Shown one piece after another: positions 47,498-55,786 of a DNA stretch of 64,000 nt. Numbering within the stretch: the first letter of the stretch is position 1; every line of letters starts with the position of its first letter. The position numbers were made by a program, and so were the translations under genes. Below the pieces are notes generated by a model. It did not search any database and had not been told where the DNA came from. It saw only the letters and a program-made list of their open reading frames with translations. Source of the DNA: Rheinheimera aquimaris (lineage in GTDB: Bacteria; Pseudomonadota; Gammaproteobacteria; Enterobacterales; Alteromonadaceae); contig NZ_JAJAVQ010000003.1 in NCBI RefSeq assembly GCF_020531985.1, forward strand, positions 248,001 to 312,000, in the 5' to 3' direction.

Positions 47498-48205
47498 TTA
47501 CTGCAATACTCCTGCTATCAGGCCAATAATGCCGCCAAACACGCCGCCCCAAACCACCAGCCAACCCAAATGCTGCCTGATCATCTGTTGAATAATATCT
47601 TTTACCAGCTCAGGCGTAAGTTCATCCAGACGCTGGCGCACTATGGTATCTACTTTATTACGAACCCCTTCAAGCTGCTCAGGCTGGTCCAGCTGAGCTA
47701 ACACCAGTTGACGGAACTGCTCGGACTGGGAAATATCCGTCAGCGACAGCTTAAGTTTAGCGATAAATGGCTCTTTCAGCGGTTGTAGCGCTGCACTGCC
47801 GCCAAACATTCCCAGCATGCCACCAAAAGAAGACTGCTCGACAACCTTTAACAGTGAATCAAATGCCGGCGATAAATCTGTCTGTGCAATAACAGGCTCA
47901 AAATCAAATACCGGCTCAGCGCTCTTCTGCTCATCGGCTAAGAAACGATCGATATTGTCACTGCTGAAAAACTGTGTCATTACCAGCTGATAAATACCGC
48001 TTTTAAACTGTTCGAAACGCTGTGGAATCACCCCTGAACCGTACAGAAGCGGCACTTTTTCAAATAACATGTGCACAGCCAACCAGTTGGTTAGTGCGCC
48101 TGATAACGCAAAAAGCCCGACACTGAACAGCAATGGCTGCAGTAAGTACCATCCAGCAAATGTGGCAAGCGCTGCCACCCCGTTTGTAACAACATTTTTA
48201 TTCAT
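47498..48205 (-). CDS. DUF445 family inner-membrane protein
   Basis: A 235-residue protein with helices at both ends (residues about 10-45 and 215-234). The conserved SGALTNWLAVHMLFEKVPLLYGSGVIPQRFEQFK region (cited as LTNWLAVHMLF and GVIPQRFE) is the hallmark of DUF445. The family is common but has no proven role; some are linked to the cell envelope. It is a single gene, divergent from yjjX. Confidence 0.87.
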   Translation of the reverse strand: MNKNVVTNGVAALATFAGWYLLQPLLFSVGLFALSGALTNWLAVHMLFEKVPLLYGSGVIPQRFEQFKSGIYQLVMTQFFSSDNIDRFLADEQKSAEPVFDFEPVIAQTDLSPAFDSLLKVVEQSSFGGMLGMFGGSAALQPLKEPFIAKLKLSLTDISQSEQFRQLVLAQLDQPEQLEGVRNKVDTIVRQRLDELTPELVKDIIQQMIRQHLGWLVVWGGVFGGIIGLIAGVLQ

Positions 48206-48380
48206 CTAAGCCTCAACTGCGCATAGAAACTCTGGCCAGGTTAACCAAAGTACCGGATACAATGCGCCGATTCTAATCAGCAGCGCTTACCGTAGCAAGT
48301 GTGCATGTTAACGCTGCATAGTTTCGCCTGATACTGCTTCGCGTTATGCTATCAGCAGACAGCCTGAACAGAGATAAAAC

Positions 48381-48899
48381 ATGAAAATTATTGTTGCCTC
48401 AGCCAACCCGGCGAAAATTCGTGCCGTGCAGGACGCATTCTGCCAGATATTTAGCGGGCAGCCACTGCAATGCAGTGGCCAGAAAACCGTGTCCGGCGTA
48501 GCTGCACAGCCAATGACAAGTGAGGAAACCTTACAAGGAGCGCTCAACCGGCTGCAGGCAGTTGCAGCTGCCGCGCCGGGAGCAGACTATTATGTTGCGC
48601 TGGAAGCTGGTTTGGATACCGACAGCAGCTTCGCCTGGGTCTGCGTATCACATCAGGGCAGGATCAGTAAAACCCGTTCCGCCAGTTTGCCACTTCCGCC
48701 TGCTGCCCTCATGGCAATGCAACAGGGAGAAGAGCTGGGTGATGTGATGGACCGTATGTTCGCGCAGCATAACGTCAAACAACAGGGCGGGGCCATTGCT
48801 ATGCTAACCAACCATCTGCTGACACGTTCTGGTGTTTATCAGCAGGCGATTATCCTGGCAATGATCCCGTTTATTCAGCCGCAATTATTCAGCAGTTGA
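48381..48899 (+). CDS. yjjX: Inosine/xanthosine triphosphatase
   Basis: A 172-residue house-cleaning NTPase that removes ITP and XTP. IIVASANPAKIRAVQDAF at the start (SxNP substrate loop), VAAQPMTSEETLQGALNR and YYVALEAGLD (conserved Glu) match YjjX. The conserved GxGDLxD-like element is reduced to GEELGDVMDRMF, as usual for the family. Confidence 0.92.
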   Translation: MKIIVASANPAKIRAVQDAFCQIFSGQPLQCSGQKTVSGVAAQPMTSEETLQGALNRLQAVAAAAPGADYYVALEAGLDTDSSFAWVCVSHQGRISKTRSASLPLPPAALMAMQQGEELGDVMDRMFAQHNVKQQGGAIAMLTNHLLTRSGVYQQAIILAMIPFIQPQLFSS

Positions 48900-48911
48900 A
48901 CGTTAAACAAA

Positions 48912-49100
48912 TTAGTTGTAACCCAGCACGGCACAGTGAGCCGTGTCTGTATCCTGACGAGCTGACTTAGATAACTCCGTGTCATCTTCGGTCCATACCA
49001 GACTTAACGCCTTACGCTCTTGCTGGGTTAAATCGACCGTCTTTTGCTGCTGAAAGAAAAAACGTTGTTGCTGAATATGGCTTTGTTTAACGGCACTCAT
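48912..49100 (-). CDS. Small Gln-rich hypothetical protein
   Basis: A 62-residue hydrophilic protein (SHIQQQRFFFQQQK at the start, CAVLGYN at the end) with a good GGAG site seven bases before the ATG at 49100. No signal peptide and no family recognised. The gap that follows (to 49262) shows nothing else. Confidence 0.55.
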   Translation of the reverse strand: MSAVKQSHIQQQRFFFQQQKTVDLTQQERKALSLVWTEDDTELSKSARQDTDTAHCAVLGYN

Positions 49101-49261
49101 AGCAGACTCCTGCATTAACAAAATAGTGGCTGGTCAGTACTTGCTTGCAGTACATAACGGCGAATACGTGTTAAGCATAAGAGGGTCAAGCTGAGCAGCA
49201 GCTGAACTTAGTCAAAACAGGTAAAAAATAAGTACGGTTATTACAGGGTAAGATACCGCGC

Positions 49262-50758
49262 TTATAAATAAGCGCGGTTAAATGACTCTTTTGATTGCTG
49301 CAGGTAAGTACGCGCCTTTTGCGCATGGCTTTCCCATAACTGCTTGTCGTTATCGTCGGTAAACGGGTTCTGACTGGCATTTACCGAACGCTCGAAGCGG
49401 TCGTAGTACGTCAGCATTGCCGATGTGATCTGATTAAACTGGTCTTTATAACTTTGCGTCTGCTCAAGCTGCTCAGAAGTTTTGAGTACAAAGCGTACCA
49501 ATTCGGTATTATTGCCACCATTAAGATAGCTGTTTGCCTGTAGGCTGATATTTCCCGCCACTTCCTGCATCAACTTCTGCCGTATGGTTTCATCCTTACT
49601 CAGCGCCCTGCTTAAGGCTTCCTGCGAGCGCGCCATACTGGCGTGCTGCAGCGTGTCGCGCAATTGCTTAGTCAGATGACGGCGGAAATCTTCAATCGAA
49701 AGCTGAATTTGCAGCAGTTCAGCTTCTAAGCCGGCTACCTGCACCAACTCCTTCTCCAGTTCAGATAAAAAGCGCTCAGCATCCTGATAAATTTTTAGCC
49801 CATTTTGCTCGGCAAACTTTCTGTCTGAACGGCTCAGCCCGGCATCGCTGTAGCTTGATTTATCAAAGCTGGATGCCAGAAACGATTTAAAAGGCTCCGC
49901 AAAAGCAGAATAAGCACCACCACTGACCACGTTCAGTGTTGCGGTAGCCAAATCGCCAAACGGCTTTAACATCGAACTCAACCTGGCTTGCTGCAACGGT
50001 GTGGTAACACGTTTGGTGTCATTGATAATGCTGCGAAAGCTGGCATAAGCCATCGGGTTTGCCATGCGGTTACGTTCGCCGCTGGCCAGCACCAGCGCGT
50101 TGCCGGCATAAAGAGCGTTAGCGTATTCCAGGTACTGGCGCTGCATATCCAGCTGAGCGGCGTAATTCACGCCAAGCGTACGAAACGATTCGGCCTGTAA
50201 AGCCACATTCTGATCCTGACGCAGCTTATCCAGAATACCGCTGACTATGCGTTGTTCATTCTTCTGCAGCGCAGTCGCCAGTAAAATACGTTCAATCTGC
50301 AGATCATCAATATCAATAAGGCCGTTAACGGCTTCTATATCCAGCCGTAAATAGCGTTTTGCCGGGTCATCAACCGATACCCGGTGTGCTTTATAGCCTT
50401 GCTCACCACCGTTATATTCGATAAGCGCCACTGGCTGCCACAGCGCATTGACCGATGGCAGATCCGACACCAGCACCTGAATGCGGTAAGACGTGATATC
50501 ACTCTCTGGCCTTACCCACAGCTCTAGCACCCCCATTTCACTTAGTGGCTGATTGCTAAACAGCACACTGGTCCCCGCCTTACAACGCAAGGCCAGCTCA
50601 CCTGAACGTGGTGTGCCCAGCAGCGCCCGACAATCGCCTAGCTGACGCCAGTGCAGCTCGCTGCCCTGCTCAAAACCATCCTGCAACACAGCCGGATAGG
50701 CCTGCGCAGCTGCTGCCGGCAACCAGGCAGCAAAAAACAACGCAATCAGATTACGCAT
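49262..50758 (-). CDS. Exported hypothetical protein with an N-terminal jelly-roll-like domain
   Basis: A 498-residue protein with a signal peptide (cleavage after AAAAQA). Residues about 22-160 look like a concanavalin-like beta domain (VLQDGFEQGSELHWRQLG, LELWVRPESD). The rest is long helices with coiled-coil character, including QKNEQRIVSGILDKLRQDQN and QLRDTLQHASMARSQEALSR, with no membrane segment. Two Cys near 45 and 60 may form a disulfide. No function assignable. Confidence 0.7.
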   Translation of the reverse strand: MRNLIALFFAAWLPAAAAQAYPAVLQDGFEQGSELHWRQLGDCRALLGTPRSGELALRCKAGTSVLFSNQPLSEMGVLELWVRPESDITSYRIQVLVSDLPSVNALWQPVALIEYNGGEQGYKAHRVSVDDPAKRYLRLDIEAVNGLIDIDDLQIERILLATALQKNEQRIVSGILDKLRQDQNVALQAESFRTLGVNYAAQLDMQRQYLEYANALYAGNALVLASGERNRMANPMAYASFRSIINDTKRVTTPLQQARLSSMLKPFGDLATATLNVVSGGAYSAFAEPFKSFLASSFDKSSYSDAGLSRSDRKFAEQNGLKIYQDAERFLSELEKELVQVAGLEAELLQIQLSIEDFRRHLTKQLRDTLQHASMARSQEALSRALSKDETIRQKLMQEVAGNISLQANSYLNGGNNTELVRFVLKTSEQLEQTQSYKDQFNQITSAMLTYYDRFERSVNASQNPFTDDNDKQLWESHAQKARTYLQQSKESFNRAYL

Positions 50759-50866
50759 TGATACTCCGCAAACAGTATGGGTAAACAGATCACCGGACGG
50801 TGATATTAAAGACGGGTTATTTTACCAGCAGTAAGTACTAAAACAAGTACAGCACTTTTTAAGTTT

Positions 50867-53767
50867 CTACAGAGAGTCAGTTGTGACTGAAGCAATATTA
50901 GACTTCAAAATCGCCGTATCGCTAAATTGTTCTTTATGAAGCAACTTACGATTTAAATCAAAGAGCTCGACACTCCAAGTAGACCCCGTTTGTTTTAAAG
51001 GCTGCATCGAGGACCATTTTTCCCGTGGGCTGCCGTAAAGCAAACCATACTGTATATACACAACATTATTATTGGCATCCCGTTCCGTCCAGCGTGATAT
51101 CAAAGCCAGCTGGTGAGTGCTGTGGTTAATACCGTCAATATCAACTTTAAAAGATACCCCAAAGTACTTATTCGATAAGCTTTCCGCGTGCACATCAGTC
51201 GTGTCTTCGACTTGCAGATACCCTTCAGCTGTTTTTTCAAAGACACCAGATGAAAGCTGGTCAAAAGACGATATATGGCTATTAAGTTGATAAGTTTTCC
51301 AAACAAACTCCTTGAGTTTCTGCAATTCGTCGTCACTGAAACTACTACCTTCAATCAACGTCGCAGCAATAACTGACTTAAATGTAGACTCCAGCCCTGT
51401 ATCATCCTTTCTTTTTGCCGCTGTATTGTCCTGCAAATAAGCAAGACACCGCGAGAAGTCTCGCTCTGTTCCCGGAGCCGTACAATACCATCGTCCCAGA
51501 TACAGGCTGGCTTCAGCGTTGTCTTCTGTTAGACGTAAAACCTCCGCAAGGTGATATTTGGCTTTCGCAAAATTCTGAGGTAAGAACACGCCCTCCAGAT
51601 ATAGCTTCCCTAACCTAAGGTGCGCGTCGACATAACCTTGCTCAGCGCTTTTGACATAAAAATGTTCAGCTTTCTGCGGATCGATAGAGACTGCCTCACC
51701 GCGGTGGTAATAAGCACCAATATTAAATAGAGCTCTTTCCTCTCCAAAGGCAGCAGCTTTTTTATAGTAATGCAGGGCCTTTTCATGATCATGTGTCAAA
51801 CGTTTTTCATAACTGTAACCATCTGCAAGCACTATCTGATCTTCAGCTAAAGCGCGTTTCGCATTATCACTCCACCCCGCAGCTGGCAACTCAGGAAGAA
51901 CTAAAATACGTGTGATGTAATCCACTTTAGCAGCAGCTTCATGTCGGTCTCCCCACCAGTCTCTATGACCATGCCCGGTGTTATCGTAAAAGATGGTTTC
52001 TACCGGGTGTTGTTTACGTTGCAACACATAGTGAAAACGATTGGTGTGCTCGAAATCTGCAATATTGTCTTTTTTGCCGCCAAATAACAGAATGGGCGCA
52101 TGCAACTTCTCGGATAAATACACTGGAGAAACGTTTATCAGACTTTCACTATAAGCACCCACTGTTTGCTCAATATGTTTGGTATAGCTATCACCGCTAC
52201 GGAAGTTGCTGGTGTTAAACAACAACATAAGGTCATAAATACCAAAACCCGCAATGACACACTGATATTGCTCAGGGTGGGTCATTGCCAACATCGTTGC
52301 AGAATAACCGCCATAGCTATTTCCGACAGCACACTGATATTTGAAAGAATATTGTCGATTCACCTCATTTACTACTGCTGTAATATCACGCTCTATTAAC
52401 TGGCCGAATTGGCCGACCCCCTGTTCCATAAAACTTTTGCCATAACCAGCTGAACCGCGGAAATTAACTCTGAGAACAGCAAATCCTCTGCTGGCTAAAT
52501 ACTGTACTTCAGGATTAAAACTATCGTTATCCCTTATATTTATCGGTCCGCCATGCGGCATAACAAGAAGCACAGAGCGGTTAATATCCTGTGGTAAAGT
52601 TAAAAAAGCCTCTATTCTCGTGCCATCTTCGGACGCAACGGTTAAAGGCTTAGACCGGATAAGCTTCTTGTCTTCCAGCTTTTTAAATGACACATCAAGC
52701 AACACAGCTCTGTTATCTGCCGGAGTGTAAAGATAGTATCGGCCTGGCTCATCTGAGCCGTTGGCATACAGAACTTCTAATCTGTCATCAATTGTTCTAT
52801 CAATGACATATATCTCCCTATCCGCGAATGCGTTTTTGATTCTGGTACTTTCTTTAATACTGTCATTATCGAAATAATGGTACTTAACCAGCCCATGCTG
52901 TATGTATGTTACCCACTCCAGCTTGCCATCTGAAGTATATTTTGCTGCTTCTAAGTCATAAAGAGGATGCTGATAAACAACATTGCCTAATGTCTGGCTT
53001 GCGATATCAAATAACCTTAATACCTTTTTATCAGTGTCTTTATTGGTAATCACGGCTAGCTGGCTTTTGCCCGCAAACCCTATTGGCAGAAAGTAGTAGT
53101 CTTCCCGCTTCAGCGTAATTGCTTTGTGCCACTTGGCTTCAGTTAAGCTTTTATAAACGAAGTTAATTGAATCATCTGCATCGAACGTTTCCAGCGCAAT
53201 AATTCTTTTAAACTCATTGTCATAAAAAAATCTACGTAAATTGTCATCGCCTTTAGCCAACACTTGTGCTGATTCAAAATTATTGAGCAACAAGTCATTT
53301 ATATCGATTTTGTATAAGTCGAAAATATCTTTTCGCTTTGGATTGGCTCGCTGATACATCACCGTATCGGGCTGTTCTTCCAGAACGTCGACCAGTTCAC
53401 CTTCGGCTCTAACTCTCTTGAAGTTAAATTTTCCACTGGAATCATCTTTAAGACCTATCAATTGAAAGGCTTTTCCACGAATCCTCACCAGTAAAAAAAC
53501 AGACTTCTCATTCAGCCATTTGTAGTCAATTAAATACTGGTTCTGTTCTAACAACATTGTTGCTGCAACAGTAAGATCATCACTACTCAAGATCAGAATA
53601 GATTGACGACCTTTCTCACGCTGTAAAAATGATACATAAGTGCCTTGAGGAGATAGCTGAAAATTATCGTTATCGGGTGATGTAAAAAGGTCAGAAAGTG
53701 CTAGCGGTTCAGCGTAAGCAGAATAGTAACTGAAGAAAAAAAATATAATAAAAGTAATGATTCTCAT
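50867..53767 (-). CDS. Prolyl-oligopeptidase-family (S9) peptidase fused to Sel1 repeats
   Basis: A 966-residue exported protein (signal peptide about 1-20). After an N-terminal beta-propeller region (residues about 20-380) comes an S9 catalytic domain: GPINIRDNDS as oxyanion region, nucleophile Ser484 in GNSYGGYSA, Asp in GGKKDN and His in DNTGHGHRDWW. Residues about 655-765 are Sel1/TPR-like helices (ALFNIGAYYHRGEAV, AHLRLGKLYLEGV, ASLYLGRWYC), followed by a C-terminal domain of about 190 residues of unknown type. S9 enzymes release dipeptides or cut oligopeptides after Pro or other residues. The ATG at 53767 lies one base after the stop of the lipoprotein gene. Confidence 0.85.
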   Translation of the reverse strand: MRIITFIIFFFFSYYSAYAEPLALSDLFTSPDNDNFQLSPQGTYVSFLQREKGRQSILILSSDDLTVAATMLLEQNQYLIDYKWLNEKSVFLLVRIRGKAFQLIGLKDDSSGKFNFKRVRAEGELVDVLEEQPDTVMYQRANPKRKDIFDLYKIDINDLLLNNFESAQVLAKGDDNLRRFFYDNEFKRIIALETFDADDSINFVYKSLTEAKWHKAITLKREDYYFLPIGFAGKSQLAVITNKDTDKKVLRLFDIASQTLGNVVYQHPLYDLEAAKYTSDGKLEWVTYIQHGLVKYHYFDNDSIKESTRIKNAFADREIYVIDRTIDDRLEVLYANGSDEPGRYYLYTPADNRAVLLDVSFKKLEDKKLIRSKPLTVASEDGTRIEAFLTLPQDINRSVLLVMPHGGPINIRDNDSFNPEVQYLASRGFAVLRVNFRGSAGYGKSFMEQGVGQFGQLIERDITAVVNEVNRQYSFKYQCAVGNSYGGYSATMLAMTHPEQYQCVIAGFGIYDLMLLFNTSNFRSGDSYTKHIEQTVGAYSESLINVSPVYLSEKLHAPILLFGGKKDNIADFEHTNRFHYVLQRKQHPVETIFYDNTGHGHRDWWGDRHEAAAKVDYITRILVLPELPAAGWSDNAKRALAEDQIVLADGYSYEKRLTHDHEKALHYYKKAAAFGEERALFNIGAYYHRGEAVSIDPQKAEHFYVKSAEQGYVDAHLRLGKLYLEGVFLPQNFAKAKYHLAEVLRLTEDNAEASLYLGRWYCTAPGTERDFSRCLAYLQDNTAAKRKDDTGLESTFKSVIAATLIEGSSFSDDELQKLKEFVWKTYQLNSHISSFDQLSSGVFEKTAEGYLQVEDTTDVHAESLSNKYFGVSFKVDIDGINHSTHQLALISRWTERDANNNVVYIQYGLLYGSPREKWSSMQPLKQTGSTWSVELFDLNRKLLHKEQFSDTAILKSNIASVTTDSL

Positions 53768-53768
53768 G

Positions 53769-54308
53769 CTACAGAACCTCACGTCCACTCTTCATATACT
53801 CAAAAAATGGGTCCTGCCCCGGCCCTTTGTATACCAAGTTAAAGCCAGAAAGGATTTCAGGAAAGTTCTGCTCCATAAAAACTAAAGCTTCTGAAGATCT
53901 GTTCACCAACTCGAGCCTTGCAAACATGTTCCACCAAACACCGTTACTGACAAATTCGAAATGCCCCACATAGCTGATTTTTTGAGCCTCTATGCTAAAT
54001 TGCCAGTAATCAGCTTCGTCTAAATCAAACTTCCAGTATCTGGCGAGACGCACTTTTTCAATGGTGTAAGTTCCTGCGGGTAAGTCGACCAACAGATAGT
54101 TAGTCCCAGCTCTTAAATCATCACAACTCAAACGGATTCTTTTTGGCCCATCAATAAGAATATAATCAAGATCGTTATTGGTTTCGATGCCTAACAACAC
54201 ATACCCCTGATTATGCGCAAGAGGCGCGAAAACATCTGTTTTTATACTTCTAACCTGGCTGGAGCAACCTGTCAGCAATAATACCAAGAGCAAAAAAAAC
54301 CTAAACAT
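53769..54308 (-). CDS. Lipoprotein of unknown function, partner of the S9-Sel1 gene
   Basis: A 179-residue lipoprotein (lipobox LTGC). The mature part is beta-rich: GYVLLGIETNNDLDY, then RAGTNYLLVDLPAGTYTIEKV, a pattern seen in DUF2846-like lipoproteins that carry a PAGTYTI turn. It is encoded right before the S9-Sel1 gene with no gap, so the two are almost certainly co-expressed. The ATG at 54308 has AAGG eight bases upstream, unlike the ATG at 54314. Composition is AT-rich. Confidence 0.72.
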   Translation of the reverse strand: MFRFFLLLVLLLTGCSSQVRSIKTDVFAPLAHNQGYVLLGIETNNDLDYILIDGPKRIRLSCDDLRAGTNYLLVDLPAGTYTIEKVRLARYWKFDLDEADYWQFSIEAQKISYVGHFEFVSNGVWWNMFARLELVNRSSEALVFMEQNFPEILSGFNLVYKGPGQDPFFEYMKSGREVL

Positions 54309-54516
54309 ATACATCCTTGCAACCTAACACAGCACACTCAGCAACAGTAAGACTTTGAATTAACAAAATCAAATAAAAACAGCATTGTTAGATTGCGAGT
54401 TAGCTGTGGAGGAGTTAGCAATTTAGAATGAGTAAAAAACTTAAGACCACAAAAATCGCAATCGCAATGTAACTGATGGGGTAATAGCGTAGCGGCGAGT
54501 TCTTATTCGTCCTTTA
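54309..54516. other. AT-rich intergenic stretch with no gene seen
   Basis: Holds the promoter region of the lipoprotein-S9 unit and no ORF of useful length. Its right end begins the structured hairpin region. Confidence 0.5.
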
Positions 54517-54555
54517 AAACAAAAAAGACCTTTAAAATAAAGGTCTTTTTTGTTT
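54517..54555. terminator. Symmetrical terminator with 17-bp arms
   Basis: AAACAAAAAAGACCTTT aaaat AAAGGTCTTTTTTGTTT, perfect arms with A- and T-runs on both sides, so it can act in both directions. It borders the element at 54559-54690. Confidence 0.88.
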
Positions 54556-54558
54556 ATA

Positions 54559-54690
54559 TGGCGGAGAGAGAGGGATTATTCCGGGCTTCCTGCCCTCCCC
54601 CCCTTCGGGGCCGCACTAACGTGCGTTCAAATTCTCTCCCGGAGAATTGGTCGAACCGAAGGGTTCTCATCAAATCCTCTCTCTCCGCCA
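54559..54690. repeat. 132-bp structured element with tRNA-Ser-like inverted ends
   Basis: Terminal inverted repeats of 18-19 bases: TGGCGGAGAGAGAGGGATT on the left (54559-54577) and AATCCTCTCTCTCCGCCA on the right (54673-54690), one base different. The right end matches the 3' end of a gammaproteobacterial tRNA-Ser (TCTCTCC, G, CCA), but no intact tRNA can be folded. Inside lie stacked hairpins: CCC-TTCG-GGG, GCAC-taac-GTGC, AATTCTC-tcccg-GAGAATT and GAACC-gaa-GGGTTC. It looks like a non-coding intergenic repeat, perhaps a degenerate tRNA-derived one. Confidence 0.65.
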
Positions 54691-54745
54691 GATTAAAACA
54701 AAAACCCCGAGCTTTTGGCTCGGGGTTTTTGTTTTAATCTGGCGG
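54685..54745. terminator. Terminator with perfect 28-bp arms
   Basis: A 61-base palindrome: 28-base arms at 54685-54712 and 54718-54745 with a TTTTG loop, containing the core CCCCGAGC/GCTCGGGG flanked by A/T tracts. Symmetry continues several bases outward (CTCTCTC/GAGAGAG). It lies downstream of the defence cluster (-) and can end it. Confidence 0.85.
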
Positions 54746-54839
54746 GAGAGAGTCACTCGAATAATATATTTAACATACTGATTAAAATGAGTTTTTGATT
54801 TAGAGCAAACATGGGATGCCCCCAAGAAAACCCCTTAAA

Positions 54840-55010
54840 CTAGCGTTTCTGTCCGCCCTTGGAGGATTGCTCCATGACTTTACGCTGGGCATTGTTAGCT
54901 TGCTGCAGTACAGATAAAAACACTTCTTTTTTCTGGCTGTGAGTAGCATTGCGGAAAAAATCAGAGATAGAAGCAAACCCCGCGTTGGGCGCCGTTCTTA
55001 CATCTGCCAT
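54840..55010 (-). CDS. Small protein downstream of the zeta-like kinase
   Basis: A 56-residue protein, ADVRTAPNAGFASISDFFRNA at the N-terminus (quoted in part), then a helical, charged middle (QKKEVFLSVLQQAN) and a basic tail ending KGGQKR. GGGAG lies upstream of the ATG at 55010; the TTG-started form (55031) is less likely. It starts 26 bases after the kinase stop and so is the last gene of the cluster. It could be the cognate antitoxin, although epsilon/PezA-type antitoxins are normally encoded first. Unrecognised family. Confidence 0.6.
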   Translation of the reverse strand: MADVRTAPNAGFASISDFFRNATHSQKKEVFLSVLQQANNAQRKVMEQSSKGGQKR

Positions 55011-55036
55011 AGTAAATTTCTCCCGTTGCAAAACAC

Positions 55037-55750
55037 TTATACGACCGTTTTAAGCAGGTCTTCTTTTAACTGGCGCGCATTATAATTCCACTCAAGGTGA
55101 TCATCAATGCGCTTATCTACATTAATATACTCGGTACTGTTTATGTCAAGGTCTTTCATTAACAGCGTGACATTTACTGCATCAGCAAAGTCATGCTTAA
55201 TTTGATCAATCACTTGTTTAGAGGCTAAAAATTGATCGATAAAGGTATCAAGCAAAATTCGCCGCCCTTCCTGCTGCTCTCTTGCTTCAACAAAGCCCCA
55301 GGACACTATCGGACTCTGGAATACGTACATTAGTTCAACTACGTGGCCATGGCGCAAAGCTCGGTCCACGTTTTTCCTGGCAACTTTTAAGCTAGAAAAG
55401 GTGCCATCAAGAATAAAGCTCTGCTTATTTTTGAATACCTTATCCAAAATACGCTCGACTAACAGCGATACAGCACCCTGAAACAGATGAGAGTTGCTAC
55501 CATCATAACCAGGCAACAAGCTACGGTATTCATCCGCATCTATGCGTAATGTATTAGAAAACTGGGCAGCTAGAGCTTGTGAAACTTCAGTTTTACCCGC
55601 ACCGGGCGCGCCAGCCATAAATACAGCAGTCGGCTGCTCCATAGTAGGATATAGATTTATATCCGTGAGTTGTTTTGCAATCCGCTCACGATTTCTCTTA
55701 GCAAATTCACAAGCCGCGTTGATTATCGCTTGTTCTTGATGCGAGTACAT
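55037..55750 (-). CDS. Zeta-toxin-family kinase
   Basis: A 237-residue P-loop kinase. Walker A lies at residues 46-54 (AGAPGAGKT, Lys53), and the conserved Asp71 follows in RIDADEYR, then HLFQGAVSLL and ILDGTFSS. The lid region with Arg residues (EAREQQEGRR) matches zeta/PezT toxins, which phosphorylate UDP-N-acetylglucosamine and block cell-wall synthesis. Some relatives instead act on other small molecules. It lies 36 bases after hsdR on the same strand. No Shine-Dalgarno of quality is seen. Confidence 0.85.
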   Translation of the reverse strand: MYSHQEQAIINAACEFAKRNRERIAKQLTDINLYPTMEQPTAVFMAGAPGAGKTEVSQALAAQFSNTLRIDADEYRSLLPGYDGSNSHLFQGAVSLLVERILDKVFKNKQSFILDGTFSSLKVARKNVDRALRHGHVVELMYVFQSPIVSWGFVEAREQQEGRRILLDTFIDQFLASKQVIDQIKHDFADAVNVTLLMKDLDINSTEYINVDKRIDDHLEWNYNARQLKEDLLKTVV

Positions 55751-55786
55751 TAAACCAACTTTTTCAAAACGCAGGTCTCCAATGAT

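Noticed and set aside
54559-54690. Possible tRNA-Ser gene
   Set aside because: Only the 3' acceptor-like ends are present, and in opposite directions. No anticodon arm, D arm or intact T arm can be folded on either strand.
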